Below are positions 1-8,231 of a stretch of 64,000 nucleotides of DNA, in pieces. The stretch's first letter is position 1; every line of letters starts with the position of its first letter. Under the pieces are notes generated by a model, which worked only from the letters and a program-made list of their open reading frames with translations, ran no database searches and had not been told where the DNA came from. Source of the stretch: Fen-549 sp050011315 (lineage in GTDB: Bacteria > Actinomycetota > Thermoleophilia > Gaiellales > Gaiellaceae); the NCBI GenBank assembly GCA_050011315.1, contig JBEKJI010000005.1:1-64000 (forward strand). Reading direction: 5' to 3'. The position numbers and the translations under genes are program-made.

Positions 1-41
1 GGAACTCGCCTGGAAACGATGCACGCCACCGTCTGAACGCG
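1..41. repeat. Imperfect direct repeat, copy 1
   Basis: A stretch of about 41 bases at the window edge reappears at 336-376 with four or five mismatches. Both begin GGAACTCGCCTGG and share the core CGCCACCGTCTG. No gene overlaps convincingly. It may be a dispersed intergenic repeat or the edge of a duplicated gene end; the left context lies outside the window. Confidence 0.6.
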
Positions 42-335
42 CTCGGCGGCGCGATACTGCGTCCTCAGTCGCGCCCGTATCTAGATTCGATACGAACGCT
101 CCCTGCGTCCTTGCCTCGCACCGCCGATCACGCCCAGCCCGCGGGTGATCGTCCCCAGGAGAGTTCCACACACGGGCTCGGAGAGGATCGTGCGGTCAGC
201 GACCCGAGGCGGTGGCGGAGCCGGGCTTCGCCCGGCGGGAGCCGCCGCCGGCCAAGAGGAGCCCGGTCTAGGACGAATCGCCTCTCGCGTCTCTGGCCGG
301 TCGCCGGCCTTGCGAGCCCGTAGAGCACAGCGAAG

Positions 336-376
336 GGAACTCGCCTGGCGACGATGCGCGCCACCGTCTGCATGCG
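336..376. repeat. Imperfect direct repeat, copy 2
   Basis: Second copy of the 1-41 repeat in the same orientation. The 544 bases before the first gene hold these two copies and no open frame with a credible start or protein-like composition. The frames here are low-complexity Arg/Ala/Gly translations typical of noncoding GC-rich DNA. Confidence 0.6.
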
Positions 377-544
377 CGCTTTGTGCTTGCGCCCGAACAT
401 TGGTGGGCGTGCTTCACGCGAATGAAGGCGCCTAGGGCTTAGAAGGCCGCTGTACGGCCGATAACCACCCCAACGATGAGAGGCGTCACGCGGCTAACCT
501 TCATCAAAGATCGAGGCCGTCATGGCGTCCAAACGGGAGGGGCG

Positions 545-2470
545 ATGCGACTGCGCGGGGCAGCTCTTGTTTTCATCTTCTCTGCTGCTGCGATGCTCCC
601 CTTGCTCGGCAGCGGGCAAGCGCTCGCGCAGGCGCAGCACCGTCCGCCGGCTGCGCACCTGCGCGTCGGCGGCGGTCATCCGATCGAGCACCGCCACCAG
701 CGCCTCGGCAGGTCAAGCAGTTGGGGCACGGTCAGCTCGCAAAACTGGGCCGGCTACGACGCCACCGGCGGCGGATTCACGAGCGTCACGGCCAGCTGGG
801 TCGAACCGTCGATTCAGGCGAGTTACTCCCCTGAGACCTACGCCGTCTTCTGGGTTGGGCTCGACGGCGACGGCAGCCCGACGGTTGAGCAGATCGGCAC
901 CGCGGCCTACAGCGAGGGCGGCAGCGTCTACTACTTCGCCTGGTATGAGATGTACCCCGCCGCGGCGATCCTCATCCCCGTCATTAACGTCAGCCCCGGC
1001 GATGAGATGACCGGGACGGTGACGAGTGACGGCGCGGGCGGCTTCACCCTCAAGCTCGTCAACGACACCACGAACGAGCCGTTCTCCATAGACAAGACAA
1101 GCATTTCCGCCCAGCGCTTTTCGGCCGAAGTAATCGCCGAGGCCCCGTCGTCGTCGGCGAGCGGCCCCACCTTCCAGCTGGCCAACTTCGGTAGCGTCGA
1201 TTTCACCAACTGCGCCTTCGACGATCAGCCTATAAACGCTTTTGCCTACAACCAGATCGACATGGTCTCGGCGGACAACGTCACCGAGGCGACGACCTCG
1301 GCGCTCGGCAGCGACGGCGCCAGCTTCTCGGTAACCACCCCGCCGGTCACCATCGCCTCCGGCTACGACGGCGCCTGGCACAACTCGGCCGTGCAGGTCA
1401 CGCTGACCGCCACCGACTACGCAGGCGGCAGCGGCGTGAAATCGATCACCTACAGCGTCGACGGCGGTATGCCGACGACCGTCGATGCCGCCGCCACCCA
1501 GGTGACGATCGGCGCTCCCGCCGACCACTCCAACGACGGAGTGCACACGCTCTCCTTCTACTCGACGGACAACGATGGTAACCAAGAGACCGCCAAGTCG
1601 GTGACCGTCAAGATCGACACCACCCCGGCGGTCACGATCGCCTCCGGCTACGACGGCGCCTGGCAAAACTCGGCCGTACCGGTCACGCTGACCGCCACCG
1701 ACAACGCGAGCGGCAGCGGCGTGAAATCGATCACCTACAGCATCGACGGCGGCGCGCCGGCGACCGTTGATGCCGCCGCCACCCAGGTGACGATCGGCGC
1801 TCCCGCCGACCACTCCAACGACGGAGTGCACACGCTCTCCTTCTACTCGGCGGACAACGGCGGCAACCAAGAGACCGCCAAGTCGGTGACCGTCGAGATC
1901 GACACCACCCCACCCGTTGTGAGCGCCTCCGGAGCCGGCAACGGCGCCTGGCTCAATCATGCCGCGGCCATCTCCCTCAGTGCTACCGACAGCGGATCCG
2001 GCCTGGTCTCTATCGGCTACACGCTCGACGGTGTGGCCCACACGGCGGCGGGAGCAAGCACCCAGGTCGTGCTGCCGGCACGCCCGAACGCAACCCACAC
2101 GCTCACCTACCACGCCACCGACCTGACCGGCAACGTGAGCGCCGATTACAGCCTCGGCGTGCACATCGACACGCTTGGCCCGGTCACCGCCGCCAAGCCG
2201 GCCAGAGGCCGCAAGGGCAAGGCGATCACGCTCAGGTGCCGGGTGAGGGACAACTTGAGCCCCCGGGCGACGTCGGTCACGCTGACCATCCGCAACAGCC
2301 ATAAGAAGGTCGTTAAGACCCTCGAGCTCGGGACCGAAAAGATCTCCGCCTGGCATGCGGTCAAGTGGACGCCGAAGGCCAAGGGCATGTACAGCTACAC
2401 CGTCACCGCGAGAGACCTCGCCGGCAACAAGCAGGCCAAGGCAGGCAGTGCCAAGATCACGGTCGAGTGA
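545..2470 (+). CDS. Secreted G1-family (glutamic) peptidase with Ig-like repeats
   Basis: Predicted extracellular acid peptidase of the eqolisin (G1, Gln/Glu dyad) family. I start at ATG 545 because a GGGAGG ribosome site lies at 535-540 and the first residues form a signal peptide (MRLRG, then a hydrophobic stretch ending ALAQAQ). The catalytic domain spans about residues 50-250: NWAGY, VGLDGDG, the segment VEQIGT that probably carries the catalytic Gln, FAWYEMYP, and AEVIAEAPSS with the probable catalytic Glu. Three Ig-like modules of about 95 residues follow (VTLTATD, ITYSVDGG, HTLSFYSTD, then a diverged third), then a C-terminal beta domain starting around residue 545. Modules one and two are almost identical in DNA. 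The modules probably bind a surface or substrate, as in other multidomain secreted hydrolases. The family call is firm; the exact catalytic residues are inferred by pattern. Confidence 0.8.
   Translation: MRLRGAALVFIFSAAAMLPLLGSGQALAQAQHRPPAAHLRVGGGHPIEHRHQRLGRSSSWGTVSSQNWAGYDATGGGFTSVTASWVEPSIQASYSPETYAVFWVGLDGDGSPTVEQIGTAAYSEGGSVYYFAWYEMYPAAAILIPVINVSPGDEMTGTVTSDGAGGFTLKLVNDTTNEPFSIDKTSISAQRFSAEVIAEAPSSSASGPTFQLANFGSVDFTNCAFDDQPINAFAYNQIDMVSADNVTEATTSALGSDGASFSVTTPPVTIASGYDGAWHNSAVQVTLTATDYAGGSGVKSITYSVDGGMPTTVDAAATQVTIGAPADHSNDGVHTLSFYSTDNDGNQETAKSVTVKIDTTPAVTIASGYDGAWQNSAVPVTLTATDNASGSGVKSITYSIDGGAPATVDAAATQVTIGAPADHSNDGVHTLSFYSADNGGNQETAKSVTVEIDTTPPVVSASGAGNGAWLNHAAAISLSATDSGSGLVSIGYTLDGVAHTAAGASTQVVLPARPNATHTLTYHATDLTGNVSADYSLGVHIDTLGPVTAAKPARGRKGKAITLRCRVRDNLSPRATSVTLTIRNSHKKVVKTLELGTEKISAWHAVKWTPKAKGMYSYTVTARDLAGNKQAKAGSAKITVE
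1345..1914 (+). repeat. In-gene tandem repeat, two 285-bp units
   Basis: Units 1345-1629 and 1630-1914 encode successive 95-residue Ig-like modules and are nearly identical at the DNA level, differing by scattered substitutions (for example Tyr-Ala-Gly versus Asn-Ala-Ser after TATD). A third unit from about 1915 is much more diverged. The near identity implies recent duplication or gene conversion and makes the copy number prone to change. Confidence 0.85.
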
Positions 2471-2959
2471 GTGATACGACGAGATCCTGATCGAGCACTG
2501 GCGACGCTCGCTGAGCCCGGCCGGGTTCGTCTGTCGTCGCTTGGAGCCTATTTCGTTAGCCGCCGCGCTTCCAGGAGCAGGCGAGACGCCCGCGCCGAAG
2601 GCGCGGCGACTGGCTCGAAATGCGAACCGCCGAAAGTCGGGGTTGGGCTTCCTCGGCTACCTGCGCTCCACGACGAGTTGCTCCGCAGGGCCTTGGTCAA
2701 TCCTCGTGAACCTCGACCTGTTCCGGCCAAGGTGAGCCCAGTACTCGAGACGGTGACGATGGTTCTCGAGCGGGCTGGGGAGCCTATACGCGCGCGTGAG
2801 AACCACGCGGCTGCGGAGCAACTCGCCGGTAAACCGCTGCTCTGGAAATCGGTGAAGGCAGCGCTCGCGGCAGAGGTGACGGGTGAGCATCCACGCTTCC
2901 GAAGGGTGCGCTACGGCGTCTACCAACTCGCGAGAGACGTCAGGCGCTGCACCAGTTGA
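2471..2959 (+). CDS. Small winged-helix (HARE-HTH-like) protein, degenerate 5' end
   Basis: The C-terminal 100 residues match the paralogues at 12294 and 29581: LHDELLRRALVNPREPRPVP, VSPVLETV, a G-E-P-I turn, KPLLWKSVKAAL, and a final FRRVRYGVYQL. This is the pattern of a HARE-HTH-type winged helix (VL..G.P..vrEI....., then FxRVxxGxY). The start is unclear. GTG 2471 directly follows the preceding stop, and the first 60 residues (Arg/Ala-rich) have no match in the paralogues, whose homology begins near 2635. The gene may have lost its own start through an insertion of about 65 bases and be decaying. Function is unknown; a DNA-binding accessory role is inferred from the fold only. Confidence 0.45.
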   Translation: MIRRDPDRALATLAEPGRVRLSSLGAYFVSRRASRSRRDARAEGAATGSKCEPPKVGVGLPRLPALHDELLRRALVNPREPRPVPAKVSPVLETVTMVLERAGEPIRARENHAAAEQLAGKPLLWKSVKAALAAEVTGEHPRFRRVRYGVYQLARDVRRCTS

Positions 2960-3123
2960 GCCACCTGGCCTACCAGAAGCCCAAGATGATCGACCGTCGG
3001 GCGAGAGCATGCTCGCCCACGCCACCCTTGGTGCCTGAGCGCTCCTCATGGCGTCTATTGACCGGAGTTGGCCAGATTGATAGAAGCGGCGATAGGTTCC
3101 GCGATCTCGGGAGGTCGTAGTCG

Positions 3124-5142
3124 ATGTTCGCTCGCACCGCGCTCTTCCACACTCGTATCGTTGCCAGCGTCGTTCTGCTCGGTGGGATGCTAACTCTGGG
3201 GCTTGCCTGCGGCACTCCCTCGCATGTCACGGGGCAGGTTGTCGGCCTGCAGTCCGTCACCCAAATCTCCTCCCGCGGCAACCACACCTGCGCGCTCGTG
3301 TCCAACCACAAGGTTTCCTGCTGGGGCAGCAACTTCTCCGGCGAGCTCGGGAACGGCAAGAGGAAGGGCAGCTCGACTCCGGTTCCGGCCTCGGGCGTTA
3401 CAAACGCGATCCAGGTCTCCTCCGGCGAGCTCCAAACCTGTGCGCTGCTCTCTGACGGCACGGTCTCCTGCTGGGGCGACAACTACGAAGGCGAGCTTGG
3501 CAACGGCACGACTACCAACAGCTTGACTCCGTTTCCGGCCAGCGGCGTCACAAACGCCAGCCAGGTCTCCTCCGGCGGCGACCACACCTGCGCGCTGCTC
3601 TCTGACGGCACGGTCTCCTGCTGGGGCAACAACTACTTCGGCGAACTCGGTAACGGCCAGCTCGTGGACGGCGGCAAGACGATCGGCAGCTCGACTCCGG
3701 TTCCGGTCAAAGGGATCACGAACGCCACGAGCGTCAGCGCTGGCGACGCCCATACCTGCGCGCTGCTCTCCAACCACAGGGTCGAGTGTTGGGGCTTCAA
3801 CGGCTATGGCCAGCTCGGCAACGGCAAGACAACCGACAGCTCGATTCCGGTTCCGGTCAAAGGGATCACAAACGCCACGAGCGTATCCTCCGGCGACTTC
3901 CATGCCTGCGCCCTGCTGGCCAACCACCGGGTCTCCTGTTGGGGCGATAACAACCACGGCCAGCTCGGTAACGGCAGGATGAAGAACAGCTCGACTCCGA
4001 TTTCGGTCTCAGGCGTCACGAACGCCATCCAGGTTTCCTCCGGCGATTGGGACACCTGCACCCTTCTCTCCAACCACCGGGTCAAGTGTTGGGGGGATAA
4101 CCGCTACGGCCAGCTCGGCAACGGCAAGACAACCGGCAGCTCGCCTCCGGTTCCGGTCTCAAGCGTTACGAACGCCACCCAGGTTTCCGCCGGCGAACGC
4201 CACACCTGCGCCCTCCTCTCCAACCGCGGGGTCAAGTGTTGGGGGGACAACGAGTTCGGCGAGCTCGGGATCACAACGACCACGGTTATCACGCCGACTA
4301 CGACAACGACCACGGTTATCACGCCGACCAAGAACAGGAGGATTGTCTTTGTTAAGAGTGGCGCCCTCTGGACGATCGACGCCGACGGCAGGAACCTCAC
4401 CCGGCTCACAAAGACGTCGAAGGGGGAGGAGTCCGCTCCGGCGTGGTCTCCAGACGGATCAAAGCTCGCCTACGTCGTCGACGGTAGCGATATCTACGTT
4501 GCGAACGCCGATGGGTCTGGCGCGACTGACATCACTGTTGTATCGCTCGCGGGCACGTACGACGCAACTTACGGCAACTACTGCGACTCGGATCCGACTT
4601 GGTCGCCCGACGGCAAGCTGATCGCGTTCAGCACCGTCGCGGACGATTGCACCGGCGCGGCGGGACTGCTCTACGAGATGGCTCCGTCAGGCGAGAACCG
4701 CAAGGTGATCGAAGCCGACTATGACGGCCTTCTTGGTGGCGACACCGACCCGGCGTGGAGTCCCGACGGTCGGCGAATCGTCTTCACCCGCAGCGATTCC
4801 TTGCGTATGGCCTCGGGGCCCTATGTCCACAACCTATTCACCCTCGACGCGCGCACCGGAAAGGTACTCAGGCAATTGACGAAGTCGGGCGACAGCACAC
4901 AGGCGGCGTGGTCGCCGGATGGGAAGCGGCTGGTGTTCGCTTCGCCACACGGAAAGATCGCCGTGATGAGTTCTACGGCGGGCAACCCGAAGGTGCTCGC
5001 ACCGGGGTCCGCTCCGGCGTGGTCGCCAAATGGGCAGCTGATCGTCTTTGTCGACGCCAGGGGAATCGAGTTGATACGCCCGAACGGCACCGGGAAGCGC
5101 CTGCTGTTGCGCTGCAGTCGATGCAGCGCGCCTGACTGGTAA
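3124..5142 (+). CDS. Lipoprotein: RCC1 repeats fused to a TolB-like (PD40) propeller
   Basis: Predicted lipid-anchored surface protein of 672 residues. ATG 3124 is preceded by GGGAGG (3109-3114). The signal peptide ends in a lipobox (TLGLAC, Cys about residue 29). Residues about 40-380 form seven RCC1-type repeats (CALLS..VSCWGDN..GELGNG, each about 50 residues), which fold as a seven-bladed propeller. A Thr-rich linker (TTTTVITPT) follows, encoded by a 26-base direct repeat at 4273-4298 and 4303-4328. The C-terminal half has PD40/TolB-type blades (DADGRNLTRLT, PAWSPDGSKLAYV, DPTWSPDGKLIAF, DPAWSPDGRRIVF, AAWSPDGKRLVF). The two-propeller architecture suggests protein or polysaccharide binding outside the membrane; the ligand is unknown. 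Cys and Trp recur in every RCC1 repeat. Confidence 0.8.
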   Translation: MFARTALFHTRIVASVVLLGGMLTLGLACGTPSHVTGQVVGLQSVTQISSRGNHTCALVSNHKVSCWGSNFSGELGNGKRKGSSTPVPASGVTNAIQVSSGELQTCALLSDGTVSCWGDNYEGELGNGTTTNSLTPFPASGVTNASQVSSGGDHTCALLSDGTVSCWGNNYFGELGNGQLVDGGKTIGSSTPVPVKGITNATSVSAGDAHTCALLSNHRVECWGFNGYGQLGNGKTTDSSIPVPVKGITNATSVSSGDFHACALLANHRVSCWGDNNHGQLGNGRMKNSSTPISVSGVTNAIQVSSGDWDTCTLLSNHRVKCWGDNRYGQLGNGKTTGSSPPVPVSSVTNATQVSAGERHTCALLSNRGVKCWGDNEFGELGITTTTVITPTTTTTTVITPTKNRRIVFVKSGALWTIDADGRNLTRLTKTSKGEESAPAWSPDGSKLAYVVDGSDIYVANADGSGATDITVVSLAGTYDATYGNYCDSDPTWSPDGKLIAFSTVADDCTGAAGLLYEMAPSGENRKVIEADYDGLLGGDTDPAWSPDGRRIVFTRSDSLRMASGPYVHNLFTLDARTGKVLRQLTKSGDSTQAAWSPDGKRLVFASPHGKIAVMSSTAGNPKVLAPGSAPAWSPNGQLIVFVDARGIELIRPNGTGKRLLLRCSRCSAPDW

Positions 5143-5264
5143 CCGTCGAAGTAGCCGATTTGAGACCTCTCCGGCCCTCCTCTATTTGGTCCATCCGAAA
5201 TGTCGTATGTGCTGGATGTGAGAGACCAAGTGGAGGTGTGTGATAGCAGCCAGTAATACCGTGG

Positions 5265-5308
5265 TTTGGAGCTAATCGGTCACTATTCGAACCGGTAATG
5301 CTTGTTTC
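5265..5308 (+). repeat. Dispersed palindromic mini-ORF repeat, copy A (left arm eroded)
   Basis: Matches copies B (7891-7951) and C (10882-10942). The conserved core is the mini-ORF TTG 5266 to TAA 5298, reading M/L-ELIGHYSNR-stop, followed by the right arm ATGCTTGTTTC (5298-5308). The left arm (GAAACAAGCAT in copy B) is degenerate here. The remaining 5143-5347 sequence shows nothing else recognisable. Confidence 0.75.
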
Positions 5309-5347
5309 GAGCCAGCCGAGAGCTTCTCACTTTGCGCCGGTGCGTAC

Positions 5348-6088
5348 CTAACTTCCGGTTTCATCGTCCTTGGCGCGGCGGCGCCGCGCAGGCAACGCCA
5401 CGGCGAACTCTAGAAACGAGTCGGCCCACTGCAAGCTCGCTAAGGCCTCCGGGTCTGTCACCTCGCCGAGCTCCTCTGGGTGAGCCGCCTCTCGTGCAGC
5501 GATGCGAACCTCGTGCGCCCAGTCCTTTAGCTCTTCCGTGACGATTCCGCGCTCGCGAAAGCTATCGATCTCCGTGTAGAGATCCCGCCCTTTCCCGCCG
5601 AGGGAGCGGACTGCGCGCTGTACGGCAGCCCTGCCTACGACAAGCGCTGCGCGGTAATCGCCGCCGTAGAAGCACGACCACGCTTCGCTGCGGACACTCT
5701 CGATCTCTTCCGGGAGACCTTCCATCAACTGAGCGACGCCGCGCGGAAGTTGGCCGACCATCGAGGGAGACCATGTTTCTCCGTATTGCTCGTGGAACTC
5801 GATCACAAGGAGACTAGGCCGGTAGCATTCCGATCGCGGACACACGTACAGGGCTCCCGCAATCACCGTCTCCGGCATCGTGTGGTATTCGGTACGCTGG
5901 AAAAGCACAGACGGACTAAGTCGCTCCATCTCTACGGCCTTCCTGCACCAGCCGCAGGTTGCGTCCATCCGTTTAGGAGTACCGTCGTCCCACGCGCCGA
6001 CATACTCTGGGTTTGCCATATCGAGACCGTAGAGCGAATCGACATGCCGAATCGCTCGCATCTGCCCGAAGAAGCGATACGCCGACAT
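5348..6088 (-). CDS. DUF4145-domain protein
   Basis: A 246-residue protein with a Cys motif (CGWC near residue 46, CPRSEC near 83) resembling a small zinc site, followed by a helical DUF4145 region (SEAWSCFYGGDYRAALV, GRAAVQRAVRSL, a segment on re-entrant helices and AAREAAHPEE). DUF4145 domains often occur alone or fused to restriction and defence proteins; their biochemical role is not established. It is divergent from the regulator operon starting at 6194 and is bracketed by repeat copies A and B together with that operon. Start ATG 6088 has no strong ribosome site. The domain call is fairly secure; function is unknown. Confidence 0.7.
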   Translation of the reverse strand: MSAYRFFGQMRAIRHVDSLYGLDMANPEYVGAWDDGTPKRMDATCGWCRKAVEMERLSPSVLFQRTEYHTMPETVIAGALYVCPRSECYRPSLLVIEFHEQYGETWSPSMVGQLPRGVAQLMEGLPEEIESVRSEAWSCFYGGDYRAALVVGRAAVQRAVRSLGGKGRDLYTEIDSFRERGIVTEELKDWAHEVRIAAREAAHPEELGEVTDPEALASLQWADSFLEFAVALPARRRRAKDDETGS

Positions 6089-6193
6089 GGGGGATGTTGT
6101 CGTCCGCGCACCGCGTATACTCGTGGAGGTGTGGGTTGTTGTGGAATCCGCACCGCGTCTAGACAGAGTCTTCTACGGTATTAAGGAGAGCTG

Positions 6194-6520
6194 ATGACCT
6201 ACCGCACGAAGGCAGAGATAGGGCGCTACCTAGCGGAGCTTCGCACAGAGAGAGGGTTTTCTCAGAGAGAGCTAGCTGAGCGCGTAGGGATCGACAAGTC
6301 GGCGATGAGCCGTGTTGAAGCTGGCGCGCGCGGGCTCGCAGTGGACGAGCTGACCGCCGCTGCCGAGTTCTTTGGGAAGACGGTTGACGAGATTCTTCGT
6401 AAGGATGAGGTCGCCTTCGCGTTCCGTGCCGAGGCTGACGACGCCACGGTGCAAGAGGCGATCGACATCTTCAACAAGGTCTTCGACGACTTCTTCGCGC
6501 TGAAAACGGCGGCGAACTAG
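6194..6520 (+). CDS. XRE/Cro-type HTH regulator (antitoxin-like)
   Basis: A 108-residue protein with an N-terminal helix-turn-helix of about residues 5-60 (IGRYLAELRTERGFSQRELA, then VGIDKSAMSRVEAGARGL and FFGKTVDEIL). A helical tail with several Phe residues follows and may form the dimer or partner interface. A ribosome site AAGGAGAGC lies just before ATG 6194. The next gene, an ImmA/IrrE-type peptidase, starts 3 bases after the stop. XRE plus ImmA/IrrE is a well-known pair in which the peptidase cleaves the repressor, so this gene probably represses its own operon. Confidence 0.8.
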   Translation: MTYRTKAEIGRYLAELRTERGFSQRELAERVGIDKSAMSRVEAGARGLAVDELTAAAEFFGKTVDEILRKDEVAFAFRAEADDATVQEAIDIFNKVFDDFFALKTAAN

Positions 6521-6523
6521 ACG

Positions 6524-7321
6524 ATGCCTCGGGGGCCAAAGGTTCGCGAAGCAATACGGGTGGCGCGCGCGACTCGCCAGGAGCTCGATCTCGGATTGAC
6601 AGGGCCCCTGCCGGACATCCTGACCGTTATTGAGGACTTGGCCGGGGTCCCTGTTGCAATCCTTTCCCTCCCCGATGGAATCGCAGGAGCGTTCGGTCGT
6701 CGACGGAAAGAGTCGTTCATCTTCCTCAATGGGGCAGAACCGCTTGTTCGTCAGCGCTTCACGCTCGCGCACGAGTTTGGTCACGACCGCCTGGGTCACT
6801 CGCCTGTGGTTGACAGGACGGAATCGATCTTCGGCCCAACCAACAACCTAGATGAGATCCAGGCTAAGTATTTCGCTGGCGAGCTGTTACTCCCGAAGCC
6901 TGCAGCCGAGAGCTGGCTCGATCGCGAACAGCCTACGCAGATCGACCTCGAGGTGATCGTCCGCCTTGCTTCAGCGTTTGGCGTCAGCGCACAGACGGTG
7001 CGGGTGCGCCTTGAGGTCTGCCAGCGAATCTCGAAGACCCAGATCTCAGTTCTCGACGCGGAGATCGCCGCAGGCGCGCACCTTCGCCTCCAAAGGCGAC
7101 TAGGACTGGGGCCGGAGGAAACCTCCGATAGGCTTGCCCAGGCGCGGACTCACCTCCCCCGTCTGCCCTCGGTGATGCACGAGTACGGGTTTAGGGCGCT
7201 CGAGCTAGGTTTCGTCGACGTCGAAAGGCTTGCAGACTCACTCGGCCGGGATGTCGCTTGGGTCGAGAGAAGGATGGCGGATCTCTCCATCGAGTTTCCG
7301 GAGGACGAACCGGACTTCTGA
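6524..7321 (+). CDS. ImmA/IrrE-family zinc metallopeptidase
   Basis: A 265-residue protein with the gluzincin motif HEFGH at residues 83-87 within LAHEFGHDRLGH, and a downstream KYFAGELLLP that supplies the usual third ligand Glu. The N-terminal part has the family's long helix plus beta region (DILTVIEDLAGVPVAIL). In this family (ImmA of ICEBs1, PezT-linked and IrrE types) the enzyme cleaves an XRE repressor in response to a signal. It is the middle gene of an operon: 3 bases after the XRE gene and sharing TGATG (7319-7323) with the PIN gene. The substrate is most likely the 6194 product. About 95 residues follow the peptidase domain, with helices of unknown role. Confidence 0.85.
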   Translation: MPRGPKVREAIRVARATRQELDLGLTGPLPDILTVIEDLAGVPVAILSLPDGIAGAFGRRRKESFIFLNGAEPLVRQRFTLAHEFGHDRLGHSPVVDRTESIFGPTNNLDEIQAKYFAGELLLPKPAAESWLDREQPTQIDLEVIVRLASAFGVSAQTVRVRLEVCQRISKTQISVLDAEIAAGAHLRLQRRLGLGPEETSDRLAQARTHLPRLPSVMHEYGFRALELGFVDVERLADSLGRDVAWVERRMADLSIEFPEDEPDF

Positions 7322-7884
7322 TGGAGCGCGCGAGCGACTGGAGTCGCGTAGTTCTCGACGCGGGCCCGTTCTTCCGCTTCGGATCAGCTGGCCACCTCTT
7401 AGATCTCGTGGCTTACCTGGGCACCAAGGCGGCGATCAGCCGGGAGGTCGAGACAGAGCTCCAAAGAAACGCACGCCGCGACGAATACGCCTTCCTACGT
7501 GCTCTCGAGCATCTGCAACCGCCAGTCGAGGTGATTGACCTGAGCTCACGGAGCGCGGAGGAACTCCTTGACCGCACACGCGCGGCACGGAAACCCGGCG
7601 ACCATCCGGATATGCACAAAGGCGAAATCTCGACCGTCCTTCTCGCTTTCGAGCTCGGCGAGGCTCTCGTAGTCTGCGATGACTCTCTCGGCAAACGTCT
7701 CTCGAAGACGAAGATGGTCCCCCGGCTATCGACGGCTCAGCTTGCCGCGGAGATGGTAGTAGCCAATGCGCTCTCGCGCGAAGCCGGTACGCGAGTTTTC
7801 GTAGTTTCTGCAGGCGGCGCCGATCCCAAGCACTTCGAGAACACCCTCAAGCAAGCGCGCCGTGGGCAAGTTGGATCGGACTAG
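7321..7884 (+). CDS. PIN-domain ribonuclease (toxin-like), third gene of operon
   Basis: A 187-residue protein starting at ATG 7321, overlapping the preceding stop as TGATG. PIN-fold signature: VVLDAGPFFRFG (first Asp), EVETELQR (Glu) and VVCDDSLGKRL (paired Asp) after GEISTVLLAFELG. PIN proteins are metal-dependent RNases, often toxins whose activity is restrained by a partner. The partner would normally be a small antitoxin; here the linked genes are an XRE regulator and an ImmA/IrrE peptidase, so control may run through expression or proteolysis. The operon ends a few bases before repeat copy B. Confidence 0.75.
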   Translation: MERASDWSRVVLDAGPFFRFGSAGHLLDLVAYLGTKAAISREVETELQRNARRDEYAFLRALEHLQPPVEVIDLSSRSAEELLDRTRAARKPGDHPDMHKGEISTVLLAFELGEALVVCDDSLGKRLSKTKMVPRLSTAQLAAEMVVANALSREAGTRVFVVSAGGADPKHFENTLKQARRGQVGSD

Positions 7885-7890
7885 CGCTTC

Positions 7891-7951
7891 GAAACAAGCA
7901 TAAGCGGTATGGAGCTAATCGGTCACTATTCGAACCGGTAGTGCTTGTTTC
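7891..7951 (+). repeat. Dispersed palindromic mini-ORF repeat, copy B (complete)
   Basis: Best preserved copy. Terminal inverted arms GAAACAAGCA (7891-7900) and TGCTTGTTTC (7942-7951), extending inward to GCGGT/ACCGG with few mismatches. The arms enclose an 11-codon ORF, ATG 7909 to TAG 7941, encoding MELIGHYSNR. The codons, start and stop are kept in all three copies, while the opening MEL-G--SN matches the first residues of the genes at 12294 and 29581. Confidence 0.8.
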
Positions 7952-7974
7952 TGGCGCGCGACAAGCGGGATAAC

Positions 7975-8006
7975 CAGGTGGATTCAAACCGCCGACCTCC
8001 TGGGTG
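7975..8006 (-). other. tRNA-like 3' fragment (possible att-site remnant)
   Basis: On the minus strand this segment reads like the variable loop and T arm of a tRNA: AGGTCGGCGG, then the TTTGAATC loop, then CACC. I could not complete an acceptor stem or cloverleaf upstream, so it is not a tRNA gene. Integrases often leave such 3' fragments at element ends. The rest of 7952-8231 contains nothing else identifiable. Confidence 0.25.
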
Positions 8007-8231
8007 AGATCTCGGCGCAGGCCGTTTCGGCTGGTTGCGGCCAGTCGCCAATCAACTTGATAGCAACCACTTTTACGAGTGCGGGGTTCGGTTGGTTTCG
8101 CCCATCGGTTGACATCTCTTTGACATCGAGTAGCCGCCCGTAGCCCTACGCGATCCGCTCGCGCAGCTCGTCGGCATATCGGCGTAGACTCAAGCTGTTC
8201 ACCCCTCCTGCGCATAAGGACTGTCCGTCTC

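Noticed and set aside
713..2356. 547-codon open frame on the minus strand
   Set aside because: Antisense shadow of the G1 peptidase; Val/Gly/Arg-rich low-complexity translation follows the codon bias of the real gene.
3270..4260. Regular repeats suggesting a CRISPR array
   Set aside because: Repeats are about 150 bases, in frame, and encode RCC1 motifs; there are no short identical repeats or spacers. No CRISPR or Cas gene was seen anywhere in the window.
7891..7951. Reading the palindromic repeat as a tRNA or structured RNA gene because of TTCGAACC and TAGCTCC-like strings
   Set aside because: No acceptor, D or anticodon stems can be formed in order, and the three copies keep a protein reading frame better than stem pairing inside the loop.
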